Source: Agelaius tricolor
Taxonomy: Eukaryota; Chordata; Aves; Passeriformes; Icteridae
DNA length: 64,000 nt
Reading direction: 5' to 3'
NCBI GenBank assembly: GCA_023055355.1
Contig: JALJCS010000004.1
Location: 13,856,001-13,920,000 of the forward strand
The translations under genes and the position numbers were made by a program. The stretch's first letter is position 1. The number at the start of each line of letters is the position of its first letter. The notes beneath the pieces were generated by a model. The model had not been told where the DNA came from, searched no databases, and was given only the letters and a program-made list of their open reading frames with translations. Shown here piece by piece: positions 55,722 to 64,000 of this stretch.

Positions 55722-58700
55722 AATCACCATTCCTTAGTGTGGCCTAAGCTGAAAATGGGTCATTTGGTGAACCAGTAAAGGAATCCACCTTCTGCCCCCC
55801 TAAGGCTCCTGCTCAAGTATTACCACTTTGGAAGAATGGTGTTGGATCTCAGTGCCAGAATCAGAAGGCTGGAGTCTGCTCATGTGCACAACAGCAGACA
55901 GATCTCCTCTTCTCCATTCTGTCTTTGGAGATGGCCAGAACATTGGAAGCTGCAAGCTCCGCTAGGCTGCATAAGTGTACGGGGTATAGCACCCATCTGT
56001 GGTGGAATCACACTTCCTTCAGGTGAAGCAATGAGTTACAGGCATCATAGCCTGACAATTATTGGATTACACAGCTGAAAAATGGGTTGCTGATAACAGT
56101 GCCCCTGCCCTTATTTGGTGTGGCTTTACTGCATTCTAAAAGCAACAAGGAAACTTTAAACATTAACAGTTTCTGGATACCAATCTAGGTTGAGAGCTGA
56201 CTGCTTAACAGCTACCACGTTCATTTGACATGGAATCTGAAAGCATATATAACAGAATAAACAGTTACTTACAGGAAGGAAGTCTTTATTTTCAGAAAAA
56301 AAAAATTGAAGAAAATTACTAACGTCAGCTTGAAAACAGAAGATACATAGTTTACTGTACTACCTTTTTTTTTTTTTTTTGCAGGTGGGGAAGGCTTGGT
56401 TGTTTTTTACAAAAAAGCTATTATTCTGATTATCCAGTACAGCAGTATAGTTAATATATCTATTAGTAAACTATCATTCAAACACAAGATCTCTTATAAG
56501 ATTTCCAAAGAAATTGTGCTCAAATCATCTTATGTAATAAAAATCACTATTATCCCTCAGGGAGCTGCTCAAACAATACACACCTCTGAATTGTAATGGG
56601 TTTTTTTGTAAATATCAAATTACTTCCAGGTAAATTGTATGAGATTGGAGAAAGGCAGACAGCAACTATGCAATTAAATATATAAGCCTAGTGTACAGAA
56701 GCTGATGCAATCTTTTTTATGTAGCCTATAAAAAGCACTCATTGGATATTGAACTGCCCACTAGCTTTTAAGTATGTCAAGCAAGGGCACAATACTTATT
56801 TCCTGGCTGGCTGAATTCACTAGACTGTAAGAAGTGAGTGGCATTTAAATAAGGACTTGCTGTCCTGATGCACAAGCGTGTCATTCTCCAAACTAATTTA
56901 GGTAAGACAGGAAGTATTGGGATTTTGTCTTTTAAAAATTAGCATCTTTATTACACTTGCTAGCATTCTCTATTTGGTAAACTTTATTCGTATGCTCTTA
57001 AGTACTTCACCTGGTGTTGCAACTTCATTTATCTTTTCTGTCACCTTTGCATTCTAACAAAGACTAGATCCAACCTATTTTCCTGTCCAAGCAGATCTTG
57101 GCTAGCGTAACTGTGCAGTACATTAGGGTCTAAAGTAAACTTAGCATTGATAAAGAATGGACATGGATCTTTATAAATAATTATATTAAGTTGTAATTAG
57201 TGTTTCCTTATGATGGAAATAAACTTACAAAGAAATGTATACAATGGGAGCTAAAATGGATTTATGAAATTGGGATGGATAAAACTGTACTAATTTTTAA
57301 ACATATGTTTAGACTGCTATGCAGTTTCTTTTCAACTTGGACAATCAGTCCACACATTCTAGCAAGAATCACTACTCTGCCTTTTACCAAGTTATAAATT
57401 ACCTATAACACCTGAAGATCCTGCTTTGAATTGTGGTTAAACTTTGCATAGCCTTAGAAATCATGCTGTATCATTTATCTCTATGCTGTATCATAATACC
57501 TGGGAACTTGTTTAAAATTTCTGCTCTAGTTACAGATATATAATCATCTTCTTATTATTTTCAATCTGGTGGCAAAACATAATCATTAAAATCTTGAAAA
57601 CTATTTCTAAGCAGGATAGACAAAAGATAAGCCACTCTCAGTTTGGACTGCTCCAGACAAAGGCTTACAGGCTATTGCTAATCTGTTCTTTTGCTTTTCT
57701 ATTATGTTTCCAGTTGGACTCATTAAAGCTTTCTCTAAATTCAGAATTCTACACTTTAACAGGCTATTACCTAACATCAACAAATCATAATGTTCTTGTT
57801 AACCACAAAAAACCCCATTAAATTTACTGAGATGCTACTGTCAGTAGCATCTAAACTATGTATTAATTGTTTAAACCACTAAAATTTACCAACAGAATAC
57901 TGCGCCAGTAAGTTTACTTCAAGTTTTATGAAACTGATGGTACAGAGTCTGTCTCTAAACACTAAAAAAAGAAAGAAACAACTTTAACTTGTAAGTGAAG
58001 ACAAGCTTTGACACTATGGTAATGTCACTCCTGGCACCAAATAGCTCTGATGCAGAAATCCTGGCTGTTAATGACACTGGGAGAGGCTGAGCCTAGAGAA
58101 GGTCTGCTTTCCTAAAAGTTCTGCATACTGTTGTATTTGGGACACAGTATCTTCATCTAGATCAGTACGAGGCACTCCTTATTTTCCACTACTCTTATAT
58201 GGGCATCCTCACATGGAAGTCTCTTCTTTCTCTCTACTGCTAACCAGAAAAGATTTGCCACTTGGCATAGCCTGTTTAACATTTTCCATCTGTGTGTTCC
58301 TATTTAATTTTTCTATCTATGTAAGTTAGGACATTTGCATGTTTTGCCTCTTAGTCATGTTCCCACCTACCCCAAAATTACTTATCAATTCACTAAGCTA
58401 ATTTCAATTTAATTTGACTATTGAGTAAAAATGCAGAAGTCAAGTTTGGTGAAAACAGTTGTGTCCATTGAGGCAAGAGACATCAAAAGCCCCCCATCAG
58501 GGGAATACAAATTATCCCAGCCATCACATACTAGAAAACAATCAGAACCATAGGAAACACTGCTGTGTTTGTTCTGTTGTACACATAATTATTTGTTGTA
58601 TCTCATTACTGGAATAGTTACCAAAGTTGGGTAACTATGGGTTTAAACCTGAAAATAATAACATGTAGCACTCTTCCAATGTGGTAACGTCATGGTGCTT

Positions 58701-59373
58701 GGTCTGTATGTTACCAATGTGGTGGTATTTGTGAGGAGGCATTTATTACCAGAAGCTGCACATCGAAACAATCTACAATTCAACAAGTTAATGTTATGTA
58801 GCAGCTACAAAGAGTCGACAGACTCAATTGTTTATGTACATATCTTTTCTGTTAGACTAAACTGCTGCTCTGCTCTCCAGAAAACTTTGTTTTACAGGTC
58901 CTATCAGGAATGTTTTTCTCTTCTGCATTGACAACTGCAGTGACAGATCATACCCCACGAGAGTTACTAATCAATGATTACAAGATGTACTCACTGTACA
59001 GAAACACTATGACCCACCTCACTAGCACACGTTTATTTCACACCATCAAGTCCTACTTCTGGTTACAAAGACCTTTATGATAGAACATTTAGAACAGATG
59101 ATGGAAATCTCTGTCGTAACAAAAAATGGCTAATTTAACCCCATTTTTCTTTATTAGAACAAACTGGATTCAACTCAAAGTACTCCTTAATGTGTGCAAG
59201 AAAGGGCAGATTTATTTCTTAGCCTTATGTGTCACTGGAGCCTTGTGAGAGTGTTTTTGTTGGGATGATGCCTCCTTAAAAGCAAAATTGGGAACAAACT
59301 TTTAGTCTTAAGTGACTGTGTTAAAAAAACCTTCACAAATTGCAACCTGACAGAGGTTTTCTTCACTTTGCAG

Positions 59374-59404
59374 GAACACATTAAATGAAGTGAGCACTGG
59401 GAAA
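59374..59404 (+). other. SLC26A1: SLC26A1 5' UTR segment of first coding exon
   Basis: The exon opens after the acceptor TTCTTCACTTTGCAG at 59373. An upstream ATG at 59385 is followed after one codon by TGA, so it forms a two-codon upstream frame just before the main ATG at 59405. At least one non-coding upstream exon must exist; its position is not settled. Confidence 0.65.
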
Positions 59405-62400
59405 ATGGAAACGCCACTTGAGGCTACCAGAATGGAAAACAACACCTCATCCTGCCTTCTCATGGAAAGAAAGACTCGTGTCAAGATTAATACGAAAGAA
59501 ATCATGGTAGCTAAGCTGAGAAAGACCTGCTCCTGCACACCACAGAAGCTGAAGAACTTTCTTATGGACTTCTTTCCTGTTTTGCGATGGCTTCCCAAGT
59601 ACCGATGCAAAGAGTACATTTGGGGGGATATTATGTCTGGGTTAGTGATTGGGATAATTCTGGTGCCTCAAGCAATTGCATACTCACTGCTGGCAGGTCT
59701 GAAGCCCATTTATAGCCTTTACACATCTTTCTTTGCCAACATCATCTATTTCTTAATGGGCACATCCCGTCACGTCTCAGTTGGCATTTTCAGCTTGATA
59801 AGCTTAATGGTGGGACAAGTTGTGGACCGAGAACTTCTCCTGGCTGGGTTTGACTTGAATGATGATGCCCCACCAGCCTCAGGTGACGGCTCTCTGCAGA
59901 ATGACAATCTGTCCAACACAACTGCCTTCAACCTTACCATTGCGGGGATAAATGCCGAGTGTGGGAAAGAGTGCTACGCTATTGGCATTGCTACAGCCTT
60001 GACATTCATGGCTGGAGTGTATCAGGTAAGTGCTTGCTGACACCCAGAGGCAAGGTATGAACTTCCTAAAGTTTTTTTCATGACCTAAGCTTTGGCTTGA
60101 CTGTCTTTCAATGAGATACATCATCAGTTCATTCAAATGTACTGTTTTTTCCAGGAAGCCTAATGGTAAGCAACTCAGAGACAGCATGAGGGAGGCAGTT
60201 TTCTTAGTGGCTAGTAAACACAGGTAAAACAAGAGTCTTCTGGAAGACCATCAACATTGTTTTGATACTCTTCTGCTTCTTGGCCTCGTTGCTTTCATGG
60301 GACAGTGAGGCCCAGTACAGATATAGGAAATTCCCAGATAGCTGTGTACTTAAAAATGAAGAAATCACTTTTTCCCTAGAAATTTTTAATAGAAGTGTAT
60401 ACCTACTCAACTACTTCTACAGGTTCAGAATGAGCAGCTCAGTTTTTTGGTAGGGGGTGCTGTGTTCCACCAAACTGGTGTCCAAAAGATAATTCAAAGA
60501 AAGGACAAGAGGAGAAATACACTGACTAACCCACTTTTCAGACAATGGCTGTGCTGGACTCCTTGACACTTGTCAACAAGGATATCAAGAGAGTACAGAA
60601 GGAAGCATCATGAACATACCTCACGATTAACTGTGTGTATGGGCACATCCCGTCATCCCATACATAACTATGTATGTATCCGTGTATATATATGATTGCA
60701 GAAAGAACTAGCTATCTTTCAGTTGTAGTAAGAAATTTCAGGTCACATATATGAACAAAAAAATGCCCTTGTGAAGTTGTACTTTCCAAAACCATCTAAG
60801 AAGAATCAACTAGTTAAGGACAGAATCGTGGAGTCTGTGAGCTGTTCTGACACCTGTGATTTTAGGCATGCAACAAGGGCCATCTGCGCTCCATTTTCCC
60901 TTCTGTCCACAGGGCTAAAATTAAAAGCTGTTTAATGCAAAAGCTAAAGTAGGGATCTGATTTGTTGTCAGTCAAGTTTTTTTTACAAGGAAAAGGCCAT
61001 ACATGTTAACTTTATTTGCTTTAAGACAGAAAAAAGGAAAATTGACTTTGGTATAACAGAAGTATTTTTGACCCACTGTTCTTTTGCATGGGGAATAAAA
61101 ATCAGGCAAGCCACTTCAGTGATTTCAGACAAATATTTGATTGACCACCCTGTCTAAAACTCCTCATTCACCTCTTGGGTTTGCAGCATTCCACAACAGT
61201 AAAAGGAATCACATTTTAAAAGCAGACTAGAAACAAAAAAAGGGTAATTCCTGTTTCAAGAATGAAATAGCCAAATACTATTGGCCTCCAGCTAGCTCTC
61301 CCTCATCTGTACCTAATTATTTGCAGCAATGGTTACAGCTCATGGGTTGTTTTTTTTTTCCTTCTTCTGTTTTCTCAGGTTCTAATGGGGATCTTCCGTC
61401 TAGGTTTTGTATCTATGTACCTATCTGAGTCCGTACTAGATGGCTTTGCAACTGGTGCTTCCTTAACCATTTTAACAGCTCAAGTGAAGTATCTTATTGG
61501 AATAAAAATTCCACGCAGCCAAGGGCATGGGATGCTGGTTATTACCTGGATTAACATTTTCCGGAACATTTCTCAGGCCAACCTTTGTGATGTCATCACA
61601 AGTGCAATTTGTATTGTGGTGCTGGTCACTGCTAAGGAAATTGGAGATCGGTATAAGCATAAACTGAAATTTCCTCTTCCCACGGAGCTGGTAGTTATTG
61701 TTGTGGCAACACTGGTGTCACACTATGGTAAGTTAAATGAAGTGTATGCATCCAGTGTTTCTGGAGCTATTCCAACAGGATTTATCCCTCCAAAGGTACC
61801 AGAGTTCAACTTAATGCTCAGAGTTGCTCTAGATGCTTTGCCTCTTGCCATAGTCAGCTTTGTCTTCACTGTATCCCTTTCTGAAATGTTTGCAAAGAAA
61901 TATGCTTACACCATCCGAGCCAATCAAGAAATGTTTGCTGTGGGGTTCTGCAACATCATTCCTTCCTTCTTCCACTCTTTTGCAACCAGTGCAGCTTTGG
62001 CAAAAACACTCGTCAAAACATCTACAGGCTGCCAAACTCAAATCTCTGGAGTAATTAGTGCAATGGTGGTTTTGCTGGTGCTGCTCTTCCTGGCACCCCT
62101 CTTCTACTCCTTGCAGAAGTGTGTCCTGGCTTGTATCATCATTGTGAGCCTTCGAGGAGCCCTGAGGAAATTCCGAGATGTGCCAGCACGGTACTGTGTG
62201 AATAAGGTGGACACACTTGTTTGGGTAGTTACCATGTCTGCCTCTGCCTTGGTCAGCACCGAAATAGGGCTATTGGTTGGCATTGTTTTCTCCATGTTAT
62301 GCATCATTGTTCGGACCCAGAGGCCACGGACAGCCCTGCTTGGTCAGATTCAAGACACAAGCTTTTATGAGGATGACTTAGAATATGAAAATCTCTCTAC

Positions 62401-62899
62401 TGTTCCAAAGGTCAAAATATTTCGCTTTGAGGCCCCACTTTACTATGCAAATAGAAACTACTTCCTAAAGTCTCTGTACAGATTGACCAATTTAGATCCT
62501 AACCTAGAAGCTGCTCGGAGGAAGAAATATGAGAAGAAGGAAAAGCAGCATCTGAAAAAGGGAAATCACAAAACTGCTAATGGACTGGGCATTGGAGAAA
62601 CCACTCTGCAACTAGTTCCTAAGCAAATTGATTTCCAAGCCCTTGTTGTCGATTGTTCTTCCATCTCATTTTTGGACACCACTGGAGTTAATACTTTGAA
62701 GGAAATCCTGAAAGATTACAAGAATTTAAACATTTCTGTTCTCCTGGCTTGCTGCAATCCCTCAGTGATAGACTCTCTGAAAAGAGGGGGTTACTTTGGA
62801 AAGGATTTTGGATGTATGCAGGAAATGCTGTTCTACAGTATACATAATGCTGTGCTGTTTGCAAAAGACCAAAAGCTTCCAGCAGACTGCTCAGTTTAA
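59405..62899 (+). CDS. SLC26A1: Sulfate/anion exchanger SLC26A1 (SAT-1), complete coding sequence
   Basis: Plasma-membrane exchanger of sulfate, oxalate and bicarbonate, prominent in liver and kidney of mammals. There are two coding exons, 59405-60025 (207 codons) and 61379-62899 (506 codons plus TAA). They join at phase 0 after GVYQ with GTAAGT and TTTTCTCAG. The protein is 713 residues against 701 in human. The cytosolic N-terminus leads into the sulfate-transporter signature around residues 90-125 ([20 protein letters not shown], then [13 protein letters not shown]). An extracellular loop near residue 170-185 carries sequons NLS, NTT and NLT. The membrane domain continues through [20 protein letters not shown] and [25 protein letters not shown] domain begins around residue 548 and contains LDTTGVNTL near 639-647, with a lysine-rich variable insert before it. 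The gene is antisense to IDUA inside its intron 2. No frameshift or stop is present. Confidence 0.96.
60026..61378 (+). other. SLC26A1: SLC26A1 intron between the two coding exons
   Basis: A 1353-base intron with canonical ends. It contains a 17-base string (60639-60655) identical to part of the preceding exon (59756-59772). Nothing else is recognised. Confidence 0.85.
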
Positions 62900-63374
62900 C
62901 CCTGTCTCTTCCTTGATGATTCGCCACAAAGTGACAGATAGGGAGGGGTAGTTTGCAACAATCAGACACACAGTTGGCTGCATAAAGCCACTCCCCCCAG
63001 AGAGTTCCACTTTATGTCATATACTACAAAGGGCAGCCACAGGGGACACAGTCCAGGACAAGCATGGAAAGGTTAGACCACCACCTTCACTTTAAAATCC
63101 AGGCAATGGCTGTTTGAGATTGACTTGCATCATATCATGATCCTTTGTGACCCAACATGGATGTCAGGGGACTGTTGTGGTGGAAGGCCTGCCCAGTGCT
63201 TTTCTCCCAGTGATTAAATGACTGGTTTGTGTCAAGAAGGCTAAGCCACTTCCATCAAAAAGCGATCAATACGGCATTTTGGATACATCATTGTTTAAAC
63301 TGTGGCTTGCAAGGCCCTACTCCTTCCAGTCATTCCAGGTGCACTCCTAGACAAGCCCCCACTGTTTCCATAAA
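62900..63374 (+). other. SLC26A1: SLC26A1 3' UTR
   Basis: The stretch from the stop codon to the first canonical polyadenylation signal, about 475 bases. No open frame of interest. Confidence 0.65.
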
Positions 63375-63380
63375 AATAAA
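63375..63380 (+). terminator. SLC26A1: SLC26A1 polyadenylation signal
   Basis: AATAAA within TAAAAATAAAATG, followed by a TATTGTGG stretch that could serve as the downstream element. It is the first AATAAA after the stop at 62899. Confidence 0.65.
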
Positions 63381-63399
63381 ATGTATAAAGTATTGTGGA

Positions 63400-64000
63400 A
63401 TGTAGAATATCTCTCCTCCTTGATCACACACACTTAATAGCATAATCTGCCACAGAAGAAGAAACTATGATCCATCACGGGTTCCTCTCAAAATGACCAT
63501 TTTCAAAAACTGCTGGCTTTGGAGTTACAGGAGTCATCCGTTCTATTGGATTAAATCTGTCGTAATTAGTTACTGAAGGCTGTGATACCCCTAATCATGC
63601 TGGAAGAAATGACTCTGATGCGCAAATTTGTAACTAGTAAAAGGATAAACAGCATTAAGAAAAATTAATGCCAGTTAAGGCAGCTACCCAGCTAGTTGTA
63701 CCATCCTGTAAAATAAGCTGCCTCTGGTGGGCAGATGCAACTATAATTCAGGGATACAAAAGGACCATCAAACATAAAACCTCAGAGCTGTGATGCAGCA
63801 CATCCCTATCTTCCTACAAATGCCTGCCTGAGTTCAAAGAAAAACAGGAGAAAATAAGGGTAGGGTGGGAAGGTAAATCTGAGAGTTTTCTTGAAGGGGA
63901 TTGATGGATCAGTCAGAACTGCCTGGCTGGTCTTCTCTGATGCAATGCTAATGAAGTATTACAAGTAACATACATGGGTCAAGTAAACGGAGCAATGCTT
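63400..64000 (-). other. IDUA: IDUA intron 2, right part
   Basis: No coding exon is recognised. IDUA exons 1-2 were looked for on the minus strand and not seen, so they should lie further right. Confidence 0.55.

Larger units (their letters stand above)
39598..59373 (-). other. IDUA: IDUA intron 2, left part, up to the SLC26A1 coding exons
   Basis: IDUA exon 3 starts at 39597 with an acceptor (TTTTTTCTTCAG). No exon resembling human IDUA exons 1-2 was found on the minus strand from here to the right edge, so intron 2 exceeds 24 kb within the window. The stretch is AT-rich and mostly unremarkable. Items described separately are a repeated AT-rich unit (41841-41879), a possible non-coding exon end at 46525, a TATA box with exon-like segments (48995-49752), a membrane-like open frame (52647-52884) and an exact 26-bp repeat at 53708 and 55696. 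Confidence 0.65.

Noticed and set aside
39600..64000. IDUA exons 1-2 within the window
   Set aside because: I searched the minus strand for a stretch like the human exon 2 (LSWDQQLNLAYVGAVPH, HWLLELV) and saw none.

Overview
This is a vertebrate nuclear window and almost certainly from a bird, probably a songbird. The evidence is split genes with conserved splice junctions, proteins closest to avian sequences as I remember them, and a solo LTR at 11185-11553 that resembles a family abundant in passerines. Four protein-coding genes can be supported, two of them running off an edge. Gene identities come from recognising translated exons from memory, without a database search. Exon limits come from reading splice sites and checking that codon phase carries across each junction.

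Layout from left to right. (1) PDE6B, minus strand: its first three coding exons lie at 867-3764 and the rest of the gene is beyond the left edge. It encodes the rod photoreceptor cGMP phosphodiesterase beta subunit. (2) A 12.6 kb intergenic stretch holds the solo LTR, a GC-rich patch and small tandem duplications. (3) Purpurin, the RBP4-like retinal lipocalin, is complete on the plus strand: a non-coding first exon near 16.5 kb and coding exons at 17490-23153. (4) A 5.3 kb tail-to-tail spacer follows. (5) IDUA (lysosomal alpha-L-iduronidase), minus strand: twelve exons corresponding to human exons 3-14 lie at 28734-39597. Exons 1-2 are not seen and are expected beyond the right edge. (6) The very large IDUA intron 2 runs from 39598 past the right edge. 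It contains SLC26A1 (sulfate/anion exchanger), complete for coding on the plus strand at 59405-62899, antisense to and nested in IDUA as in mammals.

How the genes relate. PDE6B and purpurin are photoreceptor genes placed head-to-head. The arrangement copies the human PDE6C/RBP4 pair on chromosome 10, which suggests that a PDE6-RBP4 divergent pair was duplicated with the vertebrate genome and that mammals later lost the purpurin copy. Both promoters have a TATA-like box and upstream TAATC/GGATTA motifs of the CRX/OTX type. IDUA and SLC26A1 are a conserved overlapping pair: IDUA degrades sulfated glycosaminoglycans in lysosomes and SLC26A1 moves sulfate across the plasma membrane. A shared physiological role is only a suggestion.

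Most other sequence is ordinary intron or intergenic DNA. The least explained part is 46-56 kb inside IDUA intron 2. It has a TATA box followed by exon-like segments with good splice sites, a membrane-like open frame, and an exact 26-bp repeat present twice.
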